Shown piece after piece: positions 33,702 through 42,417 of a stretch of 64,000 bases of DNA. Origin of the DNA: Actinokineospora sp. NBRC 105648 (GTDB lineage: Bacteria; Actinomycetota; Actinomycetes; Mycobacteriales; Pseudonocardiaceae). The stretch covers positions 21,779 to 85,778 of the forward strand of contig NZ_BSTR01000022.1 in assembly GCF_030269645.1 (NCBI RefSeq), read 5' to 3'. The first letter of the stretch is position 1, and every line of letters begins with the position of its first letter. The notes beneath the pieces were generated by a model. The model was not told the origin of the DNA. It did not search any database and saw only the letters and a program-made list of their open reading frames with translations. The position numbers were made by a program, and so were the translations under genes.

Positions 33702-33802
33702 GTGTGCCCGCGACATTCTTTCGCAGGCGGGGAAAATAGTCCGAAATCGTCGGAGACAATGTCGGAATTGTTCGAGCAAAGCTATTTCGGGTGCGTCTAA
33801 TA

Positions 33803-33844
33803 GCGGAAGCCGCCCGATTCGGTGTCCCGATGGGCGGCTTCCGC
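33803..33844 (-). terminator. 13-bp stem hairpin after the 34-codon gene
   Basis: GCGGAAGCCGCCC (33803-33815) pairs exactly with 33832-33844. It lies 20 bp past the stop of the small gene at 33864-33968 and before the tRNA cluster promoter, so it insulates the two units. Confidence 0.7.
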
Positions 33845-33863
33845 GTCCTGACGTATCACCAGG

Positions 33864-33968
33864 TCAAGACCGGAAGGACGGGTATCGTCGATACGACCGG
33901 GAGGACAGCGCGACGACGGTCGCGGTGCCGGTTCGGCCCTGCGCCCCTCGGGTCGGCGTGCTGGTCAT
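33864..33968 (-). CDS. 34-aa small protein with its own promoter and terminator
   Basis: ATG at 33966-33968 with GAGGAG 5 bp upstream. The peptide starts MTSTPTRGAQG and ends LSSRSYRRYPSFRS: Ser/Thr/Arg-rich, basic, no Cys or hydrophobic segment. On the same strand TTGACG (34022-34027) and CATGAT (33999-34004) are 17 bp apart, a good promoter, and a 13-bp hairpin follows the stop. Promoter, ribosome-binding site, frame and terminator together make it a likely real gene, perhaps a leader peptide or a peptide precursor. No family is recognised. Confidence 0.55.
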   Translation of the reverse strand: MTSTPTRGAQGRTGTATVVALSSRSYRRYPSFRS

Positions 33969-33998
33969 GATTGCTCCTCGGTCGTTCGGTATAGCGCA

Positions 33999-34027
33999 AT
34001 CATGCCCAGCCGAATGCCGCGCGTCAA
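33999..34027 (-). promoter_or_regulatory. Promoter of the 34-aa gene
   Basis: Minus strand TTGACG, 17 bp, CATGAT, ending about 30 bp before the ATG. Good match to a housekeeping actinomycete promoter. Confidence 0.5.
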
Positions 34028-34055
34028 TGGTTTATCCGAATTCAGCGGAGCCCGG

Positions 34056-34511
34056 TCACCCTCGGTCGAAGTCCTTGGTGAGCCAGCGGTCCGGGCGGAT
34101 CTCCACGTACTCCGGCTCGCCGACCGGGTTGCCGCCGCCCAACTCCCAGGCGACCCATCCCTCCACGGCGTCGGCGGGCAGGTAGCGGCGCCCGATGCCC
34201 GCCATCTCCTCCTCCGTCGGCCGCCCTTGCCGGACGACGGTCCCTTCCACGGTCACGTACCGGTAAGGCGCGTCAGTCTTCTGGACGGACACGGACACGA
34301 CGCCCGCGTGCCGAATAAGACGGGACTTGCGCTTGTCTTGCCGCAAGAGGATGCGGACCGTGCCGCCGGGCGCGTAGTCGTACCAAGTCGGTAGCGCTGA
34401 CGGAGGGCGGTTGTCGTCCGCCGTGACCGCCAGGATCGCGATGTGCGGTAGCGCGAGGAACTCCTCGCGCTCAGTGCGGGTAAGACTTCGTGAGCTGGGC
34501 GCCGTGGCCAT
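34056..34511 (-). CDS. PPOX-class flavin/F420-dependent enzyme
   Basis: 151 aa split-barrel protein: REEFLALPHIAILAVTADD, PPSALPTWYDYAPGGTVRIL, DKRKSRLIRHAGVVSVSVQK and YRYVTVEGTVVRQG follow the TIGR03618-like PPOX order. It probably binds F420 or FMN and acts in the cytosol. Different from the shorter PPOX protein at 8483. Monocistronic or first in a unit with the 34-aa gene downstream. Confidence 0.75.
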   Translation of the reverse strand: MATAPSSRSLTRTEREEFLALPHIAILAVTADDNRPPSALPTWYDYAPGGTVRILLRQDKRKSRLIRHAGVVSVSVQKTDAPYRYVTVEGTVVRQGRPTEEEMAGIGRRYLPADAVEGWVAWELGGGNPVGEPEYVEIRPDRWLTKDFDRG

Positions 34512-34568
34512 CGTCTGCTCCCCAGGAGGTGGTGTCGGACACCAACGCCAACCCCGGCAGCCGGGTGA

Positions 34569-35087
34569 TCATTCCGCGGGCACGTGCACCAGGGTCGAGC
34601 CGAGCGCGGCGGCGACGCTCTTGGCCCGGCTCAACGCCTCTTCACGGGAAACGCACTCGAGGTCGAACCCGTCGGTAGTGGTGACAACGAGATCCGCAAG
34701 GGCCAGCACCGTCACCGCGGCGTAGTCGCCGATGCCGACCCACGCCTCCGCCCGGTCAACGGTGAACGGGACCGGTGGCACTACCGCCGAGGACTCCACG
34801 GTCACCAGTTCCAACCACTCCTCCGCCCCGGGCGAGTGCCGGAAACGCAGGTGGGGTTCCGTCGGCCACCGCGGTTCCAGGGTCGGGCCCAGGTGCACGA
34901 GGCCGTCTTGGGAGTAGGACAGCACCACCTGCCCGTCCCCCAGGGCCAAGGCGAGCGTGCCGAGCAGCGGGACCTCGCCATCCGCGGACACCGCGGCGAG
35001 CCGGGAGACGGCGGTGATCTGGCGACCCCTGAGCCGCGCGAGCAGGTCCGTTATCCCGGAGGTGTCGGCGAGCTCGGGATGTGCCAA
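34569..35087 (-). CDS. Hypothetical protein
   Basis: 172 aa, no signal or membrane segment. It starts with a short Asp/Leu-rich segment (TSGITDLLARLRGRQITAV), then a likely beta-rich domain with VVLSYSQDGLVHLGPT and a C-terminal VVTTTDGFDLECVSREEALS helix. No family recognised. ATG 35087; it ends 57 bp before the PPOX gene on the same strand. Confidence 0.6.
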   Translation of the reverse strand: MAHPELADTSGITDLLARLRGRQITAVSRLAAVSADGEVPLLGTLALALGDGQVVLSYSQDGLVHLGPTLEPRWPTEPHLRFRHSPGAEEWLELVTVESSAVVPPVPFTVDRAEAWVGIGDYAAVTVLALADLVVTTTDGFDLECVSREEALSRAKSVAAALGSTLVHVPAE

Positions 35088-35162
35088 AACGTGCTCCTCC
35101 TACCGCCCCGACCTCGTGCCGGAAGTCAACCACACGCGGACGGCGGCCCGAGCCCGTCGGGT

Positions 35163-35192
35163 GCGGCGGCGGCCCCACCGGGCCGCCGCCGC
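35163..35192 (-). terminator. 12-bp stem hairpin after the peroxiredoxin gene
   Basis: GCGGCGGCGGCC (35163-35174) pairs with 35181-35192, 8 bp past the peroxiredoxin stop. Confidence 0.65.
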
Positions 35193-35199
35193 GACCGGC

Positions 35200-35832
35200 T
35201 CAGCCCTGCGGGGCCGCGACGTAGCGCAGGTAGGGCTTGACCTCGTCGACGTCGCCGTACTTGGCCTTGGCGTCCGCGGTGGACACCGTGGGCGGCACGA
35301 TCACGCGGTCGCCGCTGCGCCAGTCGACCGGGGTGGACACCGCGGCCCGGTCGGTCAGCTGCAGCGCGTCGAGGGCGCGCAGGATCTCGTCGAAGTTGCG
35401 GCCGACGCTCTTCGGGTAGGTCAGCGTCAGCCGGACCTTGTCGGCCGGGTCGATGATGAACACCGAGCGCACCGAGGAGGTGTCCCCCTCGTTCGGGTGG
35501 ATCATCCCGAACAGGTTGGCGACCTTCTTGTCGGGGTCGGCGATGATCGGGTAGTCGACCGTGGTCCCGTTGACCTCGTTGATGTCGGGCACCCACTTGC
35601 CGTGGTCGTCGACCGAGTCGACCGACAGCGCGATCGGCTTGGCGCCGCGCGCCGCCCACTCCGCGCTCAGCTGCGCCACCCGGCCCAGCTCGGTGGTGCA
35701 GACCGGCGTGAAGTCGGCCGGGTGGCTGAACAGCACCGCCCACGAGCCGCTCTTCCAGTCCCGGAAGTCGATCACACCGGCGGTGCTGTCGGCGGTGAAG
35801 TCCGGCGCGAGATCGCCCAGTTGCAGACCCAC
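35200..35832 (-). CDS. 1-Cys peroxiredoxin (Prx6 class)
   Basis: 210 aa, the typical length of the long Prx6-type enzymes. The peroxidatic site SHPADFTPVCTTELG (Cys45) is intact. The C-terminal dimerisation region (TPVDWRSGDRVIVPPTVS) is the Prx6 extension, and no second conserved resolving Cys is present. It reduces hydrogen peroxide and organic peroxides in the cytosol using an external reductant. Followed by its own terminator. Confidence 0.92.
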   Translation of the reverse strand: MGLQLGDLAPDFTADSTAGVIDFRDWKSGSWAVLFSHPADFTPVCTTELGRVAQLSAEWAARGAKPIALSVDSVDDHGKWVPDINEVNGTTVDYPIIADPDKKVANLFGMIHPNEGDTSSVRSVFIIDPADKVRLTLTYPKSVGRNFDEILRALDALQLTDRAAVSTPVDWRSGDRVIVPPTVSTADAKAKYGDVDEVKPYLRYVAAPQG

Positions 35833-35985
35833 TCGAAGTCCTCATTTCCATCCGGTCAGGACAATTCGCCGCGAGTCTAGGGAGGCGGCCGAGCACCGGG
35901 CCACCGGCACCGGCCGAATCACACGCCCGGCGGGCCTGGGCAGGCTCGATCCGCGGACCGGGCCGGATCCGACGACACTGGGGGT

Positions 35986-36621
35986 GTGAGGTTCGCGGAC
36001 CGCGAGGCGGCGGGGCGGGTGCTGGCGGAGCGGGTGCGCGCGCACCTGGCCGAGGGGGTCCGGCCGCTGGTCCTGGCGCTGCCGCGCGGGGGTGTGCCGG
36101 TGGCGGCGGAGGTCGCGCGGGCCACCGAGGGCGAGCTCGGGGTGCTGGTCGCGCACAAGATCAGCGAGCCGGAGCGGCCGGAGTAGGGGCTCGGGGCGAT
36201 CGCCGAGGACGGGCCCGCTGTGTTCGACCAGCGGGCACTGCGCGCGCTCGGCCTCGTCGCGGACGACCTGGCCGAGGAGGTGCTCCGCGAGCGCGCCGAG
36301 GTGCGCCGCCGGATCGGCCGCTACCGGGGCGACCGGCCGCCGCCCCAGGTCGCCGGGCGGACCGTGGTCGTGGTGGACGATGGTCTGGCCACCGGCGCCA
36401 CGGCCCGCGCCGCCCTGCGCTGGGTCCGCCCGCGCGGCCCGGCCCGGCTGCTGCTGGCGGTGCCGGTGGCGCCCCCGGAGACCTGCGCCGCGCTGTCCGC
36501 CGAGGCCGACACCGTGGTCTGCGCGCACGCGCCCGCGGACTTCACCGCCGTGGGCGCGTGGTACGACGACTTCGGGCAGCTGGCGGACACCGACGTCGAC
36601 CGCTACCTCGGCGGGCGGTGA
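35986..36621 (+). pseudogene. Phosphoribosyltransferase-like protein with an in-frame TAG
   Basis: GTG start. The frame encodes a COG1926-type phosphoribosyltransferase: LALPRGGVPVAAEVARA, VLVAHKISEPERPE, then TAG at 36184-36186, then GLGAIAEDGPAVFD and the PRPP loop VVVVDDGLATGATARAAL to the normal end (211 codons in all). Homologues usually have Leu or Phe at the interrupted position, so one base change (for example TTG to TAG) explains it. Otherwise undamaged. The 3' end overlaps the convergent ATP-grasp gene by 19 bp. Confidence 0.75.
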
Positions 36622-37850
36622 CCCGCGAGCCGGGCCGGGCGCGCGTCCACCACGAACGACACCGAGGACGCCAGCCGGTCGGCCAGCGTGGCGGCCTCGC
36701 CCGCGGTGTTCGCGCCGACGACGACGGCGCCCGCGCGGTCGGAGGACTCCACGGCGGGCACGACGTCGGTGCCCGGCTCGGCCAGCAGGTCGGCCACCAG
36801 CACCGCCGGGTGGTCGCACACCCGGGTCCAACCGTCCACTCTGGACACCCGGCCGGGCGGGGCGAACAGGTAGCGCGCGGCGGCGGCCTGGGTGGGCACG
36901 CCGGGGTGCCGGGGCGTGCCCAGGGCGTCGTCGTAGACCAGGCCGAACAGGTCCAGGCCGGGGATGGCGTGCCGGAGCAGCTGGTGGATCCAGTCGCCGC
37001 CGGGGCGGGCGTGCACCTCGCCGAGCACCACGCCCGCGGCGGTGTGCCACAGCTCGACGTGGAAGAGCCCGTACCTCAGCCGCAGCGCCCGCAGCGCCGT
37101 GCGCACCTGCCGCTCGATCTCGGCCCGGGTCGCCGCCGGCAGCCGCGCGGGCAACACGTGTCCCTCCTCGACGAACGCGGGCGCGGCCGTCACCTGCTTC
37201 TCGGTCACCGCCAGGACGTGCGGCAGGCCGGCGCGGAAGTAGCCCTCGACGCTGTACTCGCGGCCGCGGACGAACTCCTCGACGAGGAACGGCCGCGGCA
37301 GCCCCGCCACCGCCGCGGCCAGCTCGGTCGGCCCCTCGACCCGGCGCACGCCCAGGCTGCCCATCGCGTCCCGGGGCTTGACCACCCAGGGACCCCGGGA
37401 GCGGGCCAGGAAGTGCCCGGCCTCGGCGGTGGTCCCGCACAGCCGGAAGGCGGGCTGGTCGAACCCGGCCGCGACCAGCGCCGCGCGGCAGGCGTCCTTG
37501 GCCCGCACCCGGCGCACCGCCGCGGGCGGGTTGCCCGGCACGCCGAGCGCGGCGGCCACCTCGGCCACGGTGACCTGGGCGTACTCGCGCACCCCGAGCA
37601 CCAGGTCGAACCGGTTGCCGCGGCGGGCCTGGTCGGTGGCCCAGGCGACGCAGTCGGGCGCGTCGGTGAAGTCCAGCTCGGTCGCGTCGTCGGCCAGCGC
37701 GGCGACCGCCGAGCTCGCCGCGAGCGAGGCGCGGTCGGCCAGCAGGTGCGTGCCGATGCCGCGGTCGCGGGCCTGCGACAGCGCGAGCGCCGCCACCGCC
37801 GACCCGAGCGCCCCGTGCCCCGCGCCGCCGACGAACAGCAGGGTGGTCAT
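36603..37850 (-). CDS. ATP-grasp family ligase
   Basis: 415 aa. N-terminal pre-ATP-grasp Rossmann-like part (LLFVGGAGHGALGS), then ATP-grasp signatures: GPWVVKPRDAMGSLGVRRVEG (Lys and glycine-rich loop), PFLVEEFVRGREYSVEGYF, and the Mg-binding VVLGEVHARPGGDWI with Glu/Asn-type acid positions. Similar to biotin-carboxylase-like ligases that join amino acids or carboxylates to amines; substrate unknown. No partner biosynthetic genes are adjacent. Confidence 0.85.
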   Translation of the reverse strand: MTTLLFVGGAGHGALGSAVAALALSQARDRGIGTHLLADRASLAASSAVAALADDATELDFTDAPDCVAWATDQARRGNRFDLVLGVREYAQVTVAEVAAALGVPGNPPAAVRRVRAKDACRAALVAAGFDQPAFRLCGTTAEAGHFLARSRGPWVVKPRDAMGSLGVRRVEGPTELAAAVAGLPRPFLVEEFVRGREYSVEGYFRAGLPHVLAVTEKQVTAAPAFVEEGHVLPARLPAATRAEIERQVRTALRALRLRYGLFHVELWHTAAGVVLGEVHARPGGDWIHQLLRHAIPGLDLFGLVYDDALGTPRHPGVPTQAAAARYLFAPPGRVSRVDGWTRVCDHPAVLVADLLAEPGTDVVPAVESSDRAGAVVVGANTAGEAATLADRLASSVSFVVDARPARLAGHRPPR

Positions 37851-38083
37851 CAGCCTCCCCCTCAGCCTGGTGCCCGTTCGCCTGCTGTCCGTCGAGCGGC
37901 CCGATGCCCCCGGGCCGCGGGCGCCACCGGACCGGCCGGGTCCCGGGGCGCCGCGGCCGAGTCTGCGACCGGGGTCGGTGAGAGGTCAACGAAGCCGCGA
38001 ACCGCGATCACTAGCCCAAGTGAGTGAGAGTTGCCCCCGCAGGTGAGTAATCACTAACGTCCGCACGACCTGGGCCGATCCAG

Positions 38084-39406
38084 TTGACGTCCGATGCCGC
38101 ACTCCGACCGGGGGTCACACTGGTGGTGGAACCGGGCCCAGCCCGCGCCCGTCTGCTCGAGGCAGGCGCCGCCCAGCTGCTCGACGACGGGCTCAAGGTA
38201 CTCGCCCGCGGCCTCAACGTCGCCGAGATCGCCGAACGCGCGGGGGTCAGCCAGAAGACCTTCTTCGCCACCTTCGGCGACAAGGGCCGCTACCTCGAGG
38301 AGCTGCTGCTCAGCCTCACCGGCACGCCGCACCGGGCGATGACCGAGCTGGCCCGGGTGGTCGGCGAGTCGATGATCGAGACCAAGGGCGACCCCCGGCA
38401 GGCCGTGCGCGCGGTGTGCAGGTGGGACTTCCAGCAGGTCCGGCACGACCCGGTGTCGCTGATGCTGCTGGCCACGCACGTGCTGGCCCGCGACCACCCG
38501 GGCGCGATGAAGCGGCTGCGCGGCGTCTACGCGCATTACGACGGGATCGCCACCGACGCCTACCGGCCGCTGCTCGCGCACTGGGGGGTGGCGCTGCGCT
38601 CCCCGTTCACGATGGAGATGCTGGCGGTGACCCTCACCGCGCTGATCGAGGGTCTCACCATCCGGCACCGGGTGGACCCGGCCGCGGTGCCCGAGGAGCT
38701 CTTCGGCGACGTGGTCGTCGCCCTGCTCGGCGCGCTGCTCGACATCGGGCAGCAGCACGAGCACGTCGACGACGTCATCGCCCCGCTGGCCGACCAGGTC
38801 ATGCTCGGCTTCACCGCGGCCATGCCCGACGTACTGCCCGCGCACCCGCGCAGCGCGCTGCTCGCCGCCGCCCGCAAGGAGTTCGCCGCGCGCGGCTACT
38901 TCGCGACCACCCCGGCGCACATCGCCACCCGGGCCGGGCTCTCCCAGGCGGTGGTCAAGCAGCTGTTCCCGCGCAAGTCGATGATCGTGCTGGACGCGCT
39001 GCGCGGCCCGTACGCCGAGCTGCGCTCGATGGTCGGCGACGACATCGCGCTGGGCGTGGAACCGGTCGCCGCGCTGCGCCGCTACCTGACCCGGCTGGCG
39101 GCCTTCGCCATCGACCACCGCGAGTTCGTCGAGGCCCTGCTGGTGGTGATGATCCACGACGTGGCGGTCTCGCCGGACACCGCCGAGGACGTCGAGCGCG
39201 AGCTCGACCTGCCCGGGCTGGTGGTCCCGGTGATCGAGTCCGGCAGGCGGGCGGGGGTCTTCGCCGCGGACCTCGACCCGCGCGAACTGGCGGCGATGCT
39301 CACCCACAACGTGCTGCTGCGCTGCTTCACCCGCCGCGACGACGAGCCCGCCGCGCACGCGGCCGCGGTGGAGGCCGCCATGCTGCACGGCCTGATCGCC
39401 CGGTAG
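38084..39406 (+). CDS. Double-length TetR regulator with two HTH domains
   Basis: 440 aa. Two complete TetR units in tandem: the first HTH at about residues 45-75 (NVAEIAERAGVSQKTFFATF), the second at about 270-300 (YFATTPAHIATRAGLSQAVV), each followed by a helical ligand-binding-type region. A single chain could therefore act as an intramolecular TetR dimer or bridge two operators. The start is uncertain: TTG 38084 as listed, or GTG 38123/38126 just before the first conserved helix; no clear ribosome-binding site. GTGAGTAATCAC at 38043-38054 upstream is a candidate operator. Confidence 0.78.
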   Translation: MTSDAALRPGVTLVVEPGPARARLLEAGAAQLLDDGLKVLARGLNVAEIAERAGVSQKTFFATFGDKGRYLEELLLSLTGTPHRAMTELARVVGESMIETKGDPRQAVRAVCRWDFQQVRHDPVSLMLLATHVLARDHPGAMKRLRGVYAHYDGIATDAYRPLLAHWGVALRSPFTMEMLAVTLTALIEGLTIRHRVDPAAVPEELFGDVVVALLGALLDIGQQHEHVDDVIAPLADQVMLGFTAAMPDVLPAHPRSALLAAARKEFAARGYFATTPAHIATRAGLSQAVVKQLFPRKSMIVLDALRGPYAELRSMVGDDIALGVEPVAALRRYLTRLAAFAIDHREFVEALLVVMIHDVAVSPDTAEDVERELDLPGLVVPVIESGRRAGVFAADLDPRELAAMLTHNVLLRCFTRRDDEPAAHAAAVEAAMLHGLIAR

Positions 39407-39853
39407 CGGGTCCACGGGAGACCGGTACCGACCACGGAAGCGGAGCCACACCGGGCGGTCGGTATGGGTGCCGACGAGAACGCCCGGGTGAGTGGTCGTG
39501 GGCGGCTCCGTGCGGGACTCCACGCCGTGAACCCAGCGCTCGCGGTGCGTGCGCGGCGGTGCCGCGGCGACTCCGCCCGTTCTGTCCACTTCGGACTCGT
39601 CGAGGTCCGCCCGGCACCCGGTGGACCGCGCCCCGCCCCGGTCAGCGGAGCCCGATAGCGGTCGGTGGTCCCAACAGCGGCATCGGATTGCTCTGCGTGG
39701 GTCCGAGGTGGATCACCGGCGTACTTTCCGGTGAGATCGCCGCGCGGCCCTCCGCCGCGCCGCCGGGCTGGGCCATGATGGTCGAGCAAGATCATCTAGT
39801 GCCCCCGGCCGGGGATCCCCTTCAGCGACGGACGAGAAGTGAGGGAAGTCCGC
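39407..39853. other. Intergenic region, no gene seen
   Basis: About 450 bases. Neither strand has a frame with convincing conservation or a ribosome-binding site. The right end holds the lectin promoter region and ribosome-binding site (GAGGGAAG). Confidence 0.4.
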
Positions 39854-40108
39854 ATGGCGAAGTACAAGACCTTCTACCAGGTCGGCGGGGTCAACGGGGC
39901 CTGGCAGCCCGACGGCCAGCTGGAGCTGACCATCAAGAGCCGTAGCGAGGTCGTCGGCACCGGCGGTCCGGCCACCGGCACCAGCGTCAGCTGGAGCGGC
40001 CCGCAGGGCAACGCGAGCATCACCTTCTTCGACAACGGCCGGACCTTCGCGGGCACCGCGGTGTTCCCGAACGAGGGCCCGATCGGCTACCGGGGCGAGC
40101 TGGCCTGA
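39854..40108 (+). CDS. Single-repeat OAA-type lectin
   Basis: 84 aa, no signal peptide. It resembles one repeat of the Oscillatoria agardhii agglutinin/myxobacterial hemagglutinin family: YQVGGVNGAWQPDGQLEL parallels the NQWGGxxAPWxxGGxW segment, and FAGTAVFPNEGPIGYRGEL parallels GTMTYxGEGPIGFRGTL. Those lectins bind high-mannose glycans and have two or more repeats; this protein has one, with a longer central loop and NQWGG changed to YQVGG. ATG 39854 with GAGGGAAG. Monocistronic with a strong terminator. Family call rests on motif recall. Confidence 0.65.
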   Translation: MAKYKTFYQVGGVNGAWQPDGQLELTIKSRSEVVGTGGPATGTSVSWSGPQGNASITFFDNGRTFAGTAVFPNEGPIGYRGELA

Positions 40109-40113
40109 GGTCG

Positions 40114-40146
40114 AGCCGGTCCGCGGGCCCGACCCGCGGACCGGCT
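40114..40146 (+). terminator. 14-bp stem hairpin after the lectin gene
   Basis: AGCCGGTCCGCGGG (40114-40127) pairs exactly with 40133-40146 around CCCGA, 5 bp past the lectin stop. Confidence 0.8.
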
Positions 40147-40241
40147 CCCTTGTCCCCCGGAAGTGTGGTCGCGTCGGGCTGGCTTCACTACATAGTGGAC
40201 AGTGGTTGGTCCTACCCGGCGACCATTCCTATGGTCGAGCA

Positions 40242-41228
40242 ATGACACCTCAGGCGGGCAGTGAACGCGGGACGGGTATCTGGCGCGGCGCCAATTGGGT
40301 CGCGCGCGCACTGGTGGCCGCGCTGGCGGCGGCCGTCGTGGTCACCGTCGGCGCGGGCTGGTCGGTCCGCCGGTCGATCGAGGACCAGCTGACCGTGCTC
40401 CCCGCCGGCCTGCTGGACGGGCTGACCAACCGGCCGCCCGCCGCGCTGGCGGGCCTGGCCGCGACCACCCCGGAGACGGTGCTGCTGATCGGCACCGACC
40501 GGCCCGCCGGCACCGACCTGCAGACGGTGGCGGGCGCGTCCGACTCCGTCGTGCTGCTGCACTTCAACGCGACCCGCACCCGGGCCGACACCCTCGCCTT
40601 CCCGCGCGACGCGCTGGTCACCACGGCGGGCGGGCAGCGGCCCTTCGCCGACCTGCTCACCACGGGCGGCGTGCCGCTCATCGTCTCCACCGTCGAGTCG
40701 CTGACCGGGGTGCGGGTCGACCACATCGCGGTCGGCGACCTGGCCGCGATCGCCGAGCTGACCACCGAGGTCGGCGGCGTCGAGGTGATCAACGAGACCG
40801 CCGGCACCGACCCCCTGACCGGCACCTACTACCCGGCGGGACCGATCACCCTGAGCGGCCAGCGCGCGCTCACCTGGGCCCGCTGGATCCACGACCTGCC
40901 GCGCGGCGACCTGGACCGGATCGAGCACCAGCACCAGCTGCTGGAGGCGCTCAAGGTCAAGATCACCAGCGGCAGCGTCACCCGCGACCCGGTCAAGCTC
41001 AAGCGGCTCGCGACGGCGTTCGCCCGGCACCTGGCGGTGAGCCAGTCGCTGACCCTGGAGGCGATCTCGTCGCTGTTCACCGACCTGGGCAACGTGCCCA
41101 AGGAGAACCTGCACTTCTACACCGCGCCGGTCACCGGGGCGAACGTGCTCGACGAGCCGCTGCTCAAGAACGCGGGCACCGCGCTCAACGAGGACAAGGC
41201 CGTGCCGCTACCCGTCACCATCGGCTGA
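40242..41228 (+). CDS. LytR-CpsA-Psr (LCP) family cell-envelope protein
   Basis: 328 aa. One N-terminal membrane anchor (about 20-42, ALVAALAAAVVVTVGAGW), then an extracytoplasmic LCP domain: ETVLLIGTDRPAGTD, SDSVVLLHFNATRTRADTLA, FPRDALV and GQRALTWARW with the conserved arginines. LCP enzymes attach teichoic acid, arabinogalactan or capsule polymers to peptidoglycan from lipid-linked precursors. Slightly diverged from the shortest consensus, but key Arg/Asp positions are present. Convergent with the next gene (6 bp gap). Confidence 0.8.
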   Translation: MTPQAGSERGTGIWRGANWVARALVAALAAAVVVTVGAGWSVRRSIEDQLTVLPAGLLDGLTNRPPAALAGLAATTPETVLLIGTDRPAGTDLQTVAGASDSVVLLHFNATRTRADTLAFPRDALVTTAGGQRPFADLLTTGGVPLIVSTVESLTGVRVDHIAVGDLAAIAELTTEVGGVEVINETAGTDPLTGTYYPAGPITLSGQRALTWARWIHDLPRGDLDRIEHQHQLLEALKVKITSGSVTRDPVKLKRLATAFARHLAVSQSLTLEAISSLFTDLGNVPKENLHFYTAPVTGANVLDEPLLKNAGTALNEDKAVPLPVTIG

Positions 41229-41234
41229 GCCCGC

Positions 41235-42317
41235 TCACCTGGTCGGCACGCGGTCACGGCGGTAGGCGAGGTCCCAGACCAGCTCGACCGGGCCGCGGGT
41301 GTGCCGACGCAGCCACCAGGTCGCGGCCACCAGCACCGTCGCCGAGACCACGAGGTGGCAGCCGACCGTCCACAGCAGACCGAGGTGGCCGAGTCGGCCG
41401 GTGAGGCCGAGTCCCCAGTCGTAGCAGAGGAACGCGGCCAGCAGGTTCTGCGCGACGTAGCAGGAAAGAGCACACCGTCCGACCGCGGTGACCGCACGGC
41501 GCAGCAGCCCGGGCGCACCCATCCGGTGAACCAGGGCGGTAACAGCACCGAGCAGGCCGAAGGCGACCACCGGCGCGGCGAGGTAGCGGTCGACCAGCGC
41601 CCACTGGGGACCGGCGTACGCGGTCAGCGCGTTGATCGGGATCCCCACCCCCAACCCCCAGGTGATCAGCCGTCGGCGAACGATCGCGCCACGGGCCGAC
41701 CGCTCGAACGCTCCCGCCCGCAGGAGAGCGGCGCCCGCGAGGAAGAGCGCCGTGCTCAGCGGCAGGACGAAGATCGCCTCGGCGCGGAACGCGGCGGCGT
41801 GCTCAAGGCGCGTCTGGACCTGACCGAGCCAACTCGAGGTGTCCGCGGGCAAGGTGACCGAGGCGTCCCCGTTGGCCAGGGCAGCCGTCACCAATCCGAC
41901 GAAGACCACGTGCAGCGCACCCGCGCCGATCATCCACCACCGCGCGGACACCCGGCCCACCAAGAACGCCACTGGGACCGCGACGACGGCGTAGTACATG
42001 AGCACGTCGAACTCGAACACCAGGACGTAGTGCAGCGCGCCCTCGACGAACAACAGCGCCGCCCGCAACGGGTAGCGCCCCGGCCAGCGCGCGCCGCGCC
42101 GCCGCGCCGAGGCCTCCTGCAGCGCCAGGCCGACGCCGAACAGGATCGAGAGCAGCGCGAGGAACTTGCCGTTGCTCAGGGTCCGCAACCCGGTCTCGAC
42201 CGGGTCGCCCGCGCCGAGCGCCGCGCGGGTGGTGAAGATCCAGACGTTGGTGCCGAACGTGCCCAGGATCGCGATCCCGCGCAGCACGTCCAGGGCCGTG
42301 ATACGGCCATCCCCCAT
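41235..42317 (-). CDS. DUF418-family membrane protein
   Basis: 360 aa with about 10 hydrophobic spans. The N-terminus RITALDVLRGIAILGTFGTN is the heparan-alpha-glucosaminide-acyltransferase-like start of DUF418 proteins, and the C-terminal DUF418 part includes VGRCALSCYVAQNLLAAFL and LVAATWWLRRHTRGPVELVW. Possible membrane acyltransferase-like or transport role; not proven for the family. ATG 42317 with GGGGGAAGTC. Confidence 0.85.
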   Translation of the reverse strand: MGDGRITALDVLRGIAILGTFGTNVWIFTTRAALGAGDPVETGLRTLSNGKFLALLSILFGVGLALQEASARRRGARWPGRYPLRAALLFVEGALHYVLVFEFDVLMYYAVVAVPVAFLVGRVSARWWMIGAGALHVVFVGLVTAALANGDASVTLPADTSSWLGQVQTRLEHAAAFRAEAIFVLPLSTALFLAGAALLRAGAFERSARGAIVRRRLITWGLGVGIPINALTAYAGPQWALVDRYLAAPVVAFGLLGAVTALVHRMGAPGLLRRAVTAVGRCALSCYVAQNLLAAFLCYDWGLGLTGRLGHLGLLWTVGCHLVVSATVLVAATWWLRRHTRGPVELVWDLAYRRDRVPTR

Positions 42318-42417
42318 GACTTCCCCCTTGTCGTGGCCTGCCCGCGACGCTAGGCGGGCCACGACGACGGCGCGTCCGTCGTCCGACGGAGCACGGGGTC
42401 ACCCTTAAGTCAGGGAG

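Noticed and set aside
33304-33739. Plus-strand frames with RQDSNLGPRHS and similar
   Set aside because: They are antisense readings of the three tRNA genes.
39464-39658. Small plus-strand frame between the double TetR and the lectin genes
   Set aside because: Arg/Pro/Ala-rich, no ribosome-binding site, and typical of random GC-rich DNA.
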